Made by a program: the position numbers and the translations under genes
Shown here: positions 18,155-26,017 of the stretch, in pieces
Position numbering within the stretch: position 1 is the first letter of the stretch
Layout of the letters: every line of letters starts with the position of its first letter
NCBI GenBank assembly: GCA_905236385.1
Contig: CAJOOY010000030.1
Location: 1-61,591 of the forward strand
Length of the DNA: 61,591 nt
Direction: 5' to 3'
Origin: an uncultured Spirochaetia bacterium
GTDB taxonomy: Bacteria; Spirochaetota; Spirochaetia; Sphaerochaetales; Sphaerochaetaceae
The notes under the pieces: generated by a model
The model's database searches: none
What the model was told of the DNA's origin: nothing
The model's input: the letters and a program-made list of their open reading frames with translations, nothing else

Positions 18155-18637
18155 TTATACAGTTATGCTTTTAGTGAATATAGTGCTTAAACTTGAGCCT
18201 GTATACACAACAGTTGAGACTATAAGACCTGAAATCATTACTCCAAGAAGGATGAACAGGAATGATTTTCTTTTATTTAAGCCGAGGATCCATGCTCCAA
18301 GCGTGCCTGTCCATGCACCGGTTATTGGTAGAGGAATAGCCACAAAGACCAAAAGGCCTGCCATGCCGTATTTTTCAATCTTTTGACCAACTTTTTGCCT
18401 GGCTTTGTTAACTGTTTTGTCAAAAATTCTCTTGTATAAAGGAATTTTGTAGAAAAGTTTGTGAATTGTTTCCAGAAAAATGAAGAATACAGGTGCTACT
18501 AAGGTATTTATCAGGACACAAATAAGATAAGCCTGGAGTAGGGGAATTCCATTGAAGAATGCGTATGGAATTCCTCCTCTGAGTTCACTGATCGGAAGAA
18601 ATGAAAATAGGGCTGTTAAGGCGTATATTTTTGTCAT
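18155..18637 (-). CDS. Small multidrug export family protein (COG2426)
   Basis: 160-residue integral membrane protein beginning MTKIYALTALFSFLPISELRGGIPYAF, matching the Sm_multidrug_ex family: the N-terminal PISELRGGIP motif, a KYGMAGLLVFVAIPLPITGAWTG core (two adjacent pieces) and four to five hydrophobic segments. Transport function is assumed from the family name and is not well demonstrated. The frame continues upstream to 18673, but the ATG at 18637 overlaps the DUF362 stop as ATGA and is the coupled start. Last gene of a three-gene minus-strand operon. Confidence 0.82.
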   Translation of the reverse strand: MTKIYALTALFSFLPISELRGGIPYAFFNGIPLLQAYLICVLINTLVAPVFFIFLETIHKLFYKIPLYKRIFDKTVNKARQKVGQKIEKYGMAGLLVFVAIPLPITGAWTGTLGAWILGLNKRKSFLFILLGVMISGLIVSTVVYTGSSLSTIFTKSITV

Positions 18638-19749
18638 TTTCGGTTTCCTATGGTAATTGCGTCTGCTGGGCACATTTCATGACAGCAGTAGCATCTAATG
18701 CATTTATTGTAGTCAGCTGCTACTTCTTTGTTTTCGTTAAATGTTAGTGCTTTTGCTGGACATATGTTTATACATCTGGCGCAGTGAATGCACTTTTCTT
18801 TGTTAAACTGAGGAGCTGGTTCACTATGCTTTTCTTTCTTATGAAAAGACCTTGTAAAGAAAGGAACTATTAAGGAAGTAAGTAAGTTAGTCCTCCTTCT
18901 TAACTCAATTCTTCTATAGTTTTCAATTACTAAATCTTTGGCATTTAAGAGGGGAAAATCTATCTCTGATGGCAATAAATGCTGTTTTTTTGCCTCAATA
19001 AGGATTGGAATGTCAGTTGGTTTGTAGCCCATAATTGTGGCCTGAACACTGTCCATGGCAAAGAGATTGTCAGAGGACATAATTAGCCCGACTAACTTAG
19101 GGTCTCCGTTGGCTGGACCTGGTCCTTCCATACCTATTACAGCATCCATTATGCAAAAAGCAGGCTTTACTGTCTGATGAATACCAACAATTAACCTGGA
19201 AAAAGACTCTCTGGATGGGTTAGACATGTGGCAAGAACTCTTATTCAGGCCAGGGACAAGTCCAAAAAGGTTTTTTACAGCCCCGGTTGTATACATGAGC
19301 TGGTGCGTTTTGAACTTACTTAGGCTGATTACTATAACATCTTCTTTTAAAATAGAAGCCAGAGGAAGGCTTTGATTTGTCCCAACTATCGGAGTAGTTA
19401 CCGGATCTTTTGAAAAATCAGTCCAGATAGCTCCTTCTTCCAGACAAACATCATAGATTCCACTGTTTTTACCACAGAATGAAGAGTTGTGAAGGCCTGG
19501 AGAGTCTCCCACATATATTTCTTCAGCTCCTCTTTCAAAAAAGAGTTTGATAGCGCTCCTAACTATCTCCGGATGGGTGGTTATGCAATCTTCAGCTGGC
19601 GCATCAGAGAGAATATTCGGTTTCAAAAGAACCTTTTTACCCATCACATCCGGTACATCTGAGTTGTCCATAACTTTCTTAACGGCATTATAAATCTCGG
19701 CAGAAGAATAACTTAGGCATTTAGTAATGGCTACCTTGCTTCTTTTCAT
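18634..19749 (-). CDS. DUF362 domain protein with two 4Fe-4S clusters
   Basis: 371 residues. The DUF362 domain fills about residues 30-290 (VLLKPNILSDAPAEDCITTHPE, in two pieces, and SKFKTHQLMYTTGAVKNLFG are typical). The C-terminal 60 residues form a bacterial ferredoxin domain with two CxxCxxCxxxCP motifs, CIHCARCINICP and CIRCYCCHEMCP. Family members are proposed electron carriers or oxidoreductases with unknown substrate. A GGAGG ribosome site sits ahead of ATG 19749, inside the end of the methyltransferase gene, with ATGA overlap. Confidence 0.88.
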   Translation of the reverse strand: MKRSKVAITKCLSYSSAEIYNAVKKVMDNSDVPDVMGKKVLLKPNILSDAPAEDCITTHPEIVRSAIKLFFERGAEEIYVGDSPGLHNSSFCGKNSGIYDVCLEEGAIWTDFSKDPVTTPIVGTNQSLPLASILKEDVIVISLSKFKTHQLMYTTGAVKNLFGLVPGLNKSSCHMSNPSRESFSRLIVGIHQTVKPAFCIMDAVIGMEGPGPANGDPKLVGLIMSSDNLFAMDSVQATIMGYKPTDIPILIEAKKQHLLPSEIDFPLLNAKDLVIENYRRIELRRRTNLLTSLIVPFFTRSFHKKEKHSEPAPQFNKEKCIHCARCINICPAKALTFNENKEVAADYNKCIRCYCCHEMCPADAITIGNRK

Positions 19750-20555
19750 GAAAGCCTCCTGAGAAGACAGAAGTATAATGGACCTGCACCATCTGAAGTA
19801 TCTGGCATAATTATACTTCCAAATGGGAGCTTTTCAATTGTAAGACATCCTGACAAACTTATTTCTTCATAGTTCGGCTCCCTGACTTCAACTCGGTTAG
19901 GTCTTTTCCTGAGAAGTTTCTCTATGACTGCTGTATTCTCACCTGGATTGATTGAGCATGTGCTGTAGAGAATAAAGCCACCTGGCTTGACTGCATCCAG
20001 AGCAGCGCACAACATGGCAAACTGTCTGATGGCAAGACTCTTGGGTCTGCCGGTTCCCCAGATTGAAAGAGCCTGAGAATCATTGAGCACATGGCGTTCA
20101 CTGGAGCATGGAGCATCCAGAAGAATTGAGTCATAGACATCCTTCTCATAAAGGGACCAAGTGGCACTGTCATGGCCTGTAATTGTTATGTTTGCCCTCA
20201 ATGCTTCAGGCAGACAGTCCTTAATCACATTTGATAGCCGGACTCTCCTGGGTTGAGAACGGTCATTGGAAACAAGCTTACCTGTTCCGTTAAGCTTCAT
20301 GGCAAGAACCAGGGTTTTTCCGCCCGGGGCTGCACACATGTCCAGAACAGTATCTCCCTCTCTGACAGGGAGGCATCTGGCAGCCAGAACTGAAGCCTTG
20401 TCCATGTAGTATGGTTGAATAAGAGGTCCTTCAAGGTTCTGAGGCTCCGTCTCTTTAAGAAAAGCTGTTTTTATCTTTTCCCATCTCTGACCGTAAATGA
20501 GGCCGTAATAATCATTGAATTTATCTTCGCCGCTTAATTGTTTTTTGCTGGACAC
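19746..20555 (-). CDS. RsmB/NOP family rRNA m5C methyltransferase
   Basis: 269 residues covering only the Rossmann methyltransferase core of the RsmB/RsmF family. The SAM-binding loop is VLDMCAAPGGKTL, and both catalytic cysteines are visible, in LDAPCSSERH and in YSTCSINPGEN. It methylates C5 of cytosine in rRNA or tRNA; the precise base cannot be assigned. It lacks the N-terminal NusB-like domain of RsmB and a C-terminal PUA domain, so it resembles compact NSUN-like forms. The only available start is GTG 20555, with no ribosome site. It shares a short divergent intergenic region with the ArsR gene. Confidence 0.86.
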   Translation of the reverse strand: MSSKKQLSGEDKFNDYYGLIYGQRWEKIKTAFLKETEPQNLEGPLIQPYYMDKASVLAARCLPVREGDTVLDMCAAPGGKTLVLAMKLNGTGKLVSNDRSQPRRVRLSNVIKDCLPEALRANITITGHDSATWSLYEKDVYDSILLDAPCSSERHVLNDSQALSIWGTGRPKSLAIRQFAMLCAALDAVKPGGFILYSTCSINPGENTAVIEKLLRKRPNRVEVREPNYEEISLSGCLTIEKLPFGSIIMPDTSDGAGPLYFCLLRRLS

Positions 20556-20561
20556 TTGGTT

Positions 20562-20580
20562 ACTTTATAATTTTTAAAGT
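20562..20580. promoter_or_regulatory. Dyad between rsmB-like gene and arsR, candidate ArsR operator
   Basis: ACTTTA, seven bases, TAAAGT: a perfect inverted repeat covering the TATAAT/TTTATA -10-like sequences of both divergent genes. An ArsR protein of this class would be expected to bind such a site and repress its own operon. The assignment is inference. Confidence 0.45.
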
Positions 20581-20607
20581 GTTTTGTATACTTGAGCTGA
20601 GGTAGAA

Positions 20608-20916
20608 ATGAAAGATACGGAAAATTTCAATTCAGAAGATCTTGCTTCCATAGCCACATTTTTCAAAGTATTCGGAGATCCGACCAGGTTGAAGATTCTC
20701 TATGGTCTTGAAAAAGGGGAAATGAATGTTCAGGCCATCTCTAGCGTGGCCGGGGTTTCCCAGAGTGCTGTCAGTCAGCACCTCAAGTATCTCAGGATAG
20801 CCAGACTTGTTTCTTTCAGAAAGGATGGTAAGAACGTCTATTATTCACTTAATGACGAACATATTTCCAGAATCCTCTCTCTGGGAGCTGAGCATTACCT
20901 TGAAACACTGGTCTGA
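20608..20916 (+). CDS. ArsR/SmtB family repressor with alpha-5 zinc site
   Basis: 102-residue winged-helix repressor. FKVFGDPTRLKILYGL and the recognition helix SQSAVSQHLKYLRIARLV are typical of ArsR proteins. There are no cysteines at all, so the classical arsenic or alpha-3N sites are absent, but the last helix reads DEHISRILSLGAEHYLE, giving the exact spacing D-x-H-x10-H-x2-E of the SmtB/CzrA zinc-cobalt site. It should therefore release DNA when zinc is bound. GAGGT precedes the ATG. metG begins 50 bases downstream, so both are probably one transcript. Confidence 0.85.
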   Translation: MKDTENFNSEDLASIATFFKVFGDPTRLKILYGLEKGEMNVQAISSVAGVSQSAVSQHLKYLRIARLVSFRKDGKNVYYSLNDEHISRILSLGAEHYLETLV

Positions 20917-20945
20917 AAAACTTACTGCGGTTGAAAAAAATGCAT

Positions 20946-20965
20946 GGGGTCATTATTATAACCCC
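20946..20965 (+). repeat. Small inverted repeat touching the metG start
   Basis: GGGGT, ten bases, ACCCC, ending one base before the ATG. It could mask initiation in the mRNA or be a protein site; nothing further can be shown. Confidence 0.35.
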
Positions 20966-20966
20966 T

Positions 20967-23213
20967 ATGAAAAAAAGACTTATAACCAGTGCACTTCCTT
21001 ATGTAAACAATATTCCTCACCTTGGAAACCTTACCCAGGTTCTCTCGGCTGATGTCTTTGCCCGTTTCTGCCGTCTTAGAGGCTACGAGACCCTTTACGT
21101 CTGTGGCACGGATGAATACGGCACTGCTACGGAGACCAGAGCAGCAAAAGAGGGTGTAAGTCCCAGAGAACTCTGTGATCACTATCATGCCATACACAGG
21201 GACATATACAAGTGGTTCAATATTGACTTTGATTATTTTGGAAGAACCTCAACGCCAAAACAGACTGAGATTGTCCAGGACATATTCAATAAGGTTAATG
21301 CAGCCGGTTATATAACTGAAAAAGAGACAGAACAGCTGTACTGTCCTTCCTGTAAGCGCTTTCTTGCAGACCGTTTTGTAGAAGGCACATGCCCACACTG
21401 CGGAAGCACGGACGCTAGAGGAGACCAGTGTGATGCTTGCCAGACCCTCCTTGAGCCAACAGATCTTATTGATCCGAGATGTGGTGTCTGTGGTTCAAAG
21501 CCGGAGATCAGAAAGACAAAGCACCTGTATCTGGACCTTCCCAAAGCTCTTCCGCTACTTGAAAGCTGGATGGAAAAGGCCAGTGTTGACGGTTTCTGGG
21601 CAAAGAACGCCGTTCAGGTCACAAAGAGCTGGATCCGTGATGGTCTGAAGGAAAGGTGCATAACCAGAGACCTCAAGTGGGGTATTCCAGTCCCTAAAGA
21701 GGGCTATGAAGATAAGGTGTTCTACGTCTGGTTTGATGCACCCATCGGTTACATCTCCATTTCCGCAAACTACACCGAGGATTGGGAGCGCTGGTGGAAG
21801 AGCCCGGAAGATACAGAGCTTTTCCAGTTCATCGGAAAAGACAACATTCCTTTCCACACCGTTATCTTCCCGATCACAGAGCTCACAACAGGTGAAAACT
21901 GGACCATGCTCCACCACATGAGCTCCACAGAGTACCTTAACTACGAGGGCGGAAAGTTCTCTAAGAGCAAAGGAATAGGAATATTCGGAAATGACGTTCA
22001 GAGCACTGGAATCCCTGCAGACGTCTGGAGATTCTACATGTTCTACAACAGGCCTGAGAGGGCGGATGTGAATTTCTCATGGAAGGAATTCCAGGAAAAA
22101 GTTAACGGCGAGCTCATAGGAAACCTTTCAAATCTTGTAAACAGAGCTCTTACGTTTATTTCCCGCTACTACGACGGTAAACTTCCCGCCGGCGAGGCAG
22201 ATGGACAGATGGTTGAGCTTTTCAGGGCCAAAGAAGCTGAGATAACTGAACTTCTTGAGCGCTCAGAGGAGCGCGATGCGCTACGCGCTGTCTTCGAGCT
22301 CTCAGGTCTCGGTAATAAATTCTTCCAGGAGTCCGAACCATGGAAGCTCAGAAATACTGACCCTGAGGCTGCTATCCGTGTTCTCAGGACTCTTGCTCAC
22401 CTTATCAGTGATCTTGGAGTTCTGATTCAGCCTTACATGCCAGAGACAGGTAAGCGTATTCTTTCCTATCTTGGAAATGAAGGAAAGAACTGGAATGAGA
22501 CAGGGGCATTTGAAGGAGAAGTAACTGTCGGGCAGACTGACTATCTGTTTAAGAAGCTTCAAGATGAGGAAATTGAGGAAATGAGAAAGCGCTTCAGCGG
22601 ATCTCAGGAAGAAAGAGAGGAAAAAAAGATGGAAAATACAAATATTGACAAGAAGGCAGCAGCAAAGGCCCAGGCCCAGGCTGCAAAGGCTTCTGAAGAG
22701 AATAAGAGCATAGCTGAAAAGTTTGCAGACAAGGTTATTCTCAAGGTCTGTGAGATTACTGAAGTAAATAAGCACCCAGAAGGAGACTTCCTTTATATCC
22801 TGACTCTGGATGCAAAAGAGAGCGAGAGCAGAACTATTGTCTCTTCAATTGTTCCTTATTACACAGCAGATGAGCTCCTGCACAAGCATATTGTTCTTGT
22901 AAGCAACCTCAAACCAGCTAACTTCAGAGGCGTAAAGAGCCGTGGCATGCTCCTTGCTGCCCAGGATCCAAACGCTGAAGAGCATTCAACCTGTGAAGTT
23001 ATCTTTGCTGATGATTTGGATGCCGGAACAACACTTGTACCGGAAGGTTTGAAGAATCCTGATGGTGAAATATTCTACGTAAAGCCGGATCATTTCTTTG
23101 CCATGCCTCTGTATGTTGAAAACGGCACTCTTATGGTAGATGGCAAGCGCCTGGTCAGTGCCGAAGGCAAGAGCGTAGGCACAAAAAAGTATCTTAACGG
23201 CCCGGTTGGCTGA
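20967..23213 (+). CDS. metG: Methionine--tRNA ligase, long form with C-terminal tRNA-binding domain
   Basis: 748 residues from MKKRLITSALPYVNN. The HIGH motif is IPHLGNL, the KMSKS equivalent KFSKSKGIG, and the knuckle domain has two four-cysteine zinc ribbons (CPSC, CPHC, CDAC, CGVC). After a lysine-alanine linker (about residues 550-590) comes an EMAP-II/OB-fold tRNA-binding domain (about 600-748). The open frame runs to TTG 20931 with another ATG at 20940, but family N-termini align with ATG 20967. No clear ribosome site is present. A GGGGT/ACCCC inverted repeat at 20946-20965 lies directly before the start. Confidence 0.95.
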   Translation: MKKRLITSALPYVNNIPHLGNLTQVLSADVFARFCRLRGYETLYVCGTDEYGTATETRAAKEGVSPRELCDHYHAIHRDIYKWFNIDFDYFGRTSTPKQTEIVQDIFNKVNAAGYITEKETEQLYCPSCKRFLADRFVEGTCPHCGSTDARGDQCDACQTLLEPTDLIDPRCGVCGSKPEIRKTKHLYLDLPKALPLLESWMEKASVDGFWAKNAVQVTKSWIRDGLKERCITRDLKWGIPVPKEGYEDKVFYVWFDAPIGYISISANYTEDWERWWKSPEDTELFQFIGKDNIPFHTVIFPITELTTGENWTMLHHMSSTEYLNYEGGKFSKSKGIGIFGNDVQSTGIPADVWRFYMFYNRPERADVNFSWKEFQEKVNGELIGNLSNLVNRALTFISRYYDGKLPAGEADGQMVELFRAKEAEITELLERSEERDALRAVFELSGLGNKFFQESEPWKLRNTDPEAAIRVLRTLAHLISDLGVLIQPYMPETGKRILSYLGNEGKNWNETGAFEGEVTVGQTDYLFKKLQDEEIEEMRKRFSGSQEEREEKKMENTNIDKKAAAKAQAQAAKASEENKSIAEKFADKVILKVCEITEVNKHPEGDFLYILTLDAKESESRTIVSSIVPYYTADELLHKHIVLVSNLKPANFRGVKSRGMLLAAQDPNAEEHSTCEVIFADDLDAGTTLVPEGLKNPDGEIFYVKPDHFFAMPLYVENGTLMVDGKRLVSAEGKSVGTKKYLNGPVG

Positions 23214-23255
23214 TTTTCTTGTTACCACAATAGCCTAAATTTGTTTTAGGATTAA

Positions 23256-24545
23256 ATGGGAAGAGAAAAGATACTTATTTTAGGCTACGAACAGCGCGAA
23301 GGCGGTTTGAAAAATGCCCTGTATTATGCCTCAATGGGTTGTGATGTTCGGCTCACAGACCTCAAAGATTTGAAATCTTTGGGAGAAGGAGTCGAATTTC
23401 TAAGATCCCATGGCGTTGAAGTAATCAGTGACGGTTACAGAAAGGAAGACTTTGAATGGGCAGACAAGGTTGTAAAAACCGCCGCCATAGACATGTCAAA
23501 TGAGTATCTTAAGTACGCCAAAAAAATAGTAAGCAGCTTCTCAGAACTTCTTTCCTCTCCACAAATTAAAGAAACCAAGCTCATTTTCATAACCGGATTA
23601 AAAGGTAAGACAACAGCTGCAAGCGCCATTAGTCATACCCTCAAATCTATTGGTAAAACAGTACACACCTGTGGAAACCTTGGACGTTCAGCCTATGCTG
23701 AGCTTGCTCTATTAAATAAGGGAGATATTCCTCAGTACCTGATCTGTGAATTCAGCGCCCGCCAACTCAGAGATGCCATGTTTATCCTCGGTGACAGCTT
23801 CCCACAAGTAAATGTTCTTCTTATTACGAGCAGTAACCAGGATGCAGATGATACAGTGGATGGTAAGAGAGAAGTCTACGCTGATAAAGCTAGTAAACTT
23901 ATATGCCCACAAGAAATGAAGAAGCCTCTCTCTGTGGCAACAGGAAGAAAGATTTCTAGTATTTCTACCATTGAGCGCTTTTCTTCCAGCATGAGCAAGG
24001 AAATACCTGAATCTTTAAGAAATGCCTATGCTGTTCTATCAGCCTTAAACATACCATTTGCTAAGAGAGTTGCAGGTTTAAAGAGCTTCAGGGGTGTGCC
24101 CAATCAGAGTGAAATAGTTCTGATGGATGGGGAAGTTATAGCTGTGAACGATAGTTCAGCAACTATACCGGAATCGGTTGGATTTGCCTTCTCACAATTC
24201 TCTTCTTTCCCTGTTCACATAATTTGCGGTGGAACTGGACGTACCTTGGATGCCTCTTCAATGGTTGAACCGCTCTCTCGTTGCGCAAGCGTTTCCGTTC
24301 TTGACGGATCTTTTTCCAGAAAGGTTCTTATCCCTGCTCTTGAGAAGTCCTCTATCTCCTTCGGTGGTCCGTTTGAAAAAATGGAAGAGGCCGTTTCAGA
24401 CGCTTTTAAAACAATTGTTCCAAATGATGGAAAGCAGGAAGTTATTCTTCTCTCTCCTGGAGCCATGGCCTATGAGTTCTTTACTGATGAATTTGAGAGA
24501 GGAGAGCTCTTCTCTCAGGCTTGTATAAAGATTGAGAATAAATAA
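23256..24545 (+). CDS. murD: MurD-like Mur ligase, divergent
   Basis: 429 residues with the three-domain layout of Mur ligases: an N-terminal Rossmann-like domain (KILILGYEQREGG), a central ATPase with FITGLKGKTTAASA as the P-loop, and a C-terminal domain. Best fit is UDP-N-acetylmuramoylalanine D-glutamate ligase. Deviations from typical MurD are visible: the TEDHMDRY-type segment reads SSNQDADDTVDG, losing the usual histidine, and NDSKATN reads NDSSATI, losing the lysine. The KASKL lysine that would be carbamylated is in place. It may be a spirochaete-type MurD or a relative with changed substrate. Confidence 0.72.
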   Translation: MGREKILILGYEQREGGLKNALYYASMGCDVRLTDLKDLKSLGEGVEFLRSHGVEVISDGYRKEDFEWADKVVKTAAIDMSNEYLKYAKKIVSSFSELLSSPQIKETKLIFITGLKGKTTAASAISHTLKSIGKTVHTCGNLGRSAYAELALLNKGDIPQYLICEFSARQLRDAMFILGDSFPQVNVLLITSSNQDADDTVDGKREVYADKASKLICPQEMKKPLSVATGRKISSISTIERFSSSMSKEIPESLRNAYAVLSALNIPFAKRVAGLKSFRGVPNQSEIVLMDGEVIAVNDSSATIPESVGFAFSQFSSFPVHIICGGTGRTLDASSMVEPLSRCASVSVLDGSFSRKVLIPALEKSSISFGGPFEKMEEAVSDAFKTIVPNDGKQEVILLSPGAMAYEFFTDEFERGELFSQACIKIENK

Positions 24546-24569
24546 AAAGCTGCAACTTTCCGTTGCAGC
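24543..24569 (-). terminator. Terminator for the small basic protein gene
   Basis: Perfect eight-base arms GCTGCAAC and GTTGCAGC with a five-base loop; on the minus strand a TTTTTATT tail follows. The tail overlaps the murD stop. Confidence 0.8.
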
Positions 24570-24587
24570 CATCAGCAATCAAGATTA

Positions 24588-24674
24588 CTTTTTCTTGTGT
24601 CTCATCATTCTGAGCTTTTTCTTTCTTTTATGAGTAGCAATCTTATGCTTCTTTCTTTTTCTTCCACAAGGCAC
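24588..24674 (-). CDS. AURKAIP1/COX24-type small basic protein
   Basis: 29-codon gene starting with GTG and encoding PCGRKRKKHKIATHKRKKK followed by LRMMRHKKK after the initiator. This matches the very short AURKAIP1/COX24 domain proteins, which are annotated as ribosome-associated and related to mitoribosomal mS38. AAGGAG lies seven bases ahead of the GTG (CTCCTT at 24682-24687), a promoter with 17-base spacing lies further up, and a perfect terminator follows, so it is a complete independent transcription unit. The product is almost entirely Lys, Arg and His, which fits RNA binding in the ribosome. Confidence 0.88.
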
Positions 24675-24727
24675 TGCAGAACTCCTTATTCTCCGGTTTT
24701 ACGGAGTAGTTTGTAATTACAGCGCCT

Positions 24728-24756
24728 ATTATCTGAATTTTATCTGAATCGGTCAA
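24728..24756 (-). promoter_or_regulatory. Promoter of the small basic protein gene
   Basis: On the minus strand TTGACC (24756-24751) and GATAAT (24733-24728) with a 17-base spacer. A CTCCG/CGGAG hairpin (24691-24706) lies in the leader just upstream of the ribosome site. Confidence 0.6.
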
Positions 24757-24844
24757 GTGCAGGAGTAGTGATTATGACAGATGAGTGCTAAAGTTTGGTT
24801 CTAAAAATAGTACGTATTTATATATTAATACTTGCTATATGCAA

Positions 24845-24874
24845 TTGACTTTCAGCTCTTCAAAATGCTATGTT
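24845..24874 (+). promoter_or_regulatory. Candidate rpsF operon promoter
   Basis: TTGACT, 18 bases, TATGTT, about 60 bases before rpsF. Confidence 0.45.
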
Positions 24875-24889
24875 TGATACTGCCTCTTT

Positions 24890-24906
24890 ATCCACCGTTG
24901 GTGGAT
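24890..24906 (+). promoter_or_regulatory. rpsF leader hairpin
   Basis: ATCCACC, loop GTT, GGTGGAT: a perfect seven-base stem in the 5' leader of the S6-SSB-S18 operon. S6:S18 complexes repress their own operon through leader hairpins in other bacteria; the known consensus is not clearly present here, so the role is inferred from position. Confidence 0.45.
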
Positions 24907-24933
24907 CATATTAATAGTCCGCAAGGAGGAACC

Positions 24934-25212
24934 ATGAGAAATTATGAGTTCACTGTCATCTTTGATGCTAACGAAGAAATGACAGAAAAAGGGATGGAAT
25001 TTGTTTCATCACAGTTTGAATCTTCCAAGGTTGAAGTAACCAAGAAGGAAGATATGGGTGTTAAGAATCTCGCCTATCAGATCAAGAAGCAGGATAAGGG
25101 TCATTATTACTATTTTGAACTTTCTGCTGATCCAAAGACAATCAACCTGATGAGTGCAGAAATGCTTCTTCAGGCAGAAATCCTCAAATTCCTGTTCGTC
25201 GTCAAGGGCTGA
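24934..25212 (+). CDS. rpsF: 30S ribosomal protein bS6
   Basis: 92-residue protein starting MRNYEFTVIFDANEEM, with the ferredoxin-like fold pattern of S6 and the KKEDMGVKNLAYQIKKQDKG strand pair that binds S18 and 16S rRNA. The frame is open to a TTG at 24832, but ATG 24934 with AAGGAGG four bases ahead is the real start. First gene of the rpsF-ssb-rpsR-membrane protein-rplI-dnaB series. Confidence 0.95.
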   Translation: MRNYEFTVIFDANEEMTEKGMEFVSSQFESSKVEVTKKEDMGVKNLAYQIKKQDKGHYYYFELSADPKTINLMSAEMLLQAEILKFLFVVKG

Positions 25213-25246
25213 ACTGAATCTGATGGATAATTAAAGGAGCAAACTT

Positions 25247-25708
25247 ATGGCTATTGACATCAATGTGGTTGTTCTTGTCGGAAGACTTACAAGAGATTGT
25301 GAAGTCCGCTCAACTCAGAGTGGTACCAGTGTCTGTCGTTTTTCAATTGCAGTAAACAGGAGAAAGAAGACAGGAGACAGCTGGTCTGATGAAGCCAACT
25401 TCTTTGATGTAGTACTTATGGGAAGAAGTGCAGATAGTCTTCGTTCTTATCTTACCAAGGGGCGCCAGGTCTCCGTTGAAGGAGAGTTAAGGCAATCAAG
25501 ATGGGAACAGGATGGTCAGTCTCATTCCAGAGTAGAAATCATGGCCAACAATGTTCAGCTTCTTTCGGCTCCCGGAGCTCAGAGTGGTTCTGAACCGGGT
25601 TCTTACGGAAACACACGTGCTCCTCAGCAGTCTGCTCCTGCAGCTCCTGCCTCAGCTCAGGTTGGACCTGAAGCATTTGAGGACAATGATAGTGATATTC
25701 CGTTCTGA
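25247..25708 (+). CDS. ssb: Single-stranded DNA-binding protein
   Basis: 153 residues. OB-fold from NVVVLVGRLTRDCEVRSTQSG through VSVEGELRQSRWEQDGQ, then a Gly/Pro/Ser/Ala-rich linker and the acidic C-terminal tip DNDSDIPF through which SSB recruits replication and repair partners. It coats single-stranded DNA as a tetramer. AAAGGAG precedes the ATG. Its placement between rpsF and rpsR is the common bacterial arrangement. Confidence 0.97.
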   Translation: MAIDINVVVLVGRLTRDCEVRSTQSGTSVCRFSIAVNRRKKTGDSWSDEANFFDVVLMGRSADSLRSYLTKGRQVSVEGELRQSRWEQDGQSHSRVEIMANNVQLLSAPGAQSGSEPGSYGNTRAPQQSAPAAPASAQVGPEAFEDNDSDIPF

Positions 25709-25730
25709 TAATTAATTGGAGATTTTTAAA

Positions 25731-26009
25731 ATGATTGAAGACAAAGATAAAATGGTAGAAGGATCTTTCAGAGATAAGAAGATGGGTGGTGCAAAGCGCC
25801 AGACTTACAAAAAGAAGATCTGCAAGTTCTGTGCACAGAAGACAGAACCTGATTACAAGAACCCAGAGCAGCTCAGACGCTGTATTACAGAGCGTGGAAA
25901 AATTCTTCCTGCACGTATAACAGGAACCTGTGCTAAGCATCAGAGAGCTCTTACTCAGGAAATCAAGAGAGCTAGAGTTCTTGCTTACCTTCCTTTTGAC
26001 AGGAAATAA
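25731..26009 (+). CDS. rpsR: 30S ribosomal protein bS18, zinc-binding (C+) form
   Basis: 92 residues. [16 protein letters not shown] and [10 protein letters not shown] supply four cysteines in the pattern of zinc-containing C+ type S18 proteins; many S18 proteins lack them. Core motif [10 protein letters not shown] and C-terminal ARVLAYLPF are diagnostic. The frame opens at TTG 25716, but ATG 25731 with GGAG upstream is the proper start. Binds S6 in the 30S platform. Confidence 0.94.
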   Translation: MIEDKDKMVEGSFRDKKMGGAKRQTYKKKICKFCAQKTEPDYKNPEQLRRCITERGKILPARITGTCAKHQRALTQEIKRARVLAYLPFDRK

Positions 26010-26017
26010 GATTTGCC

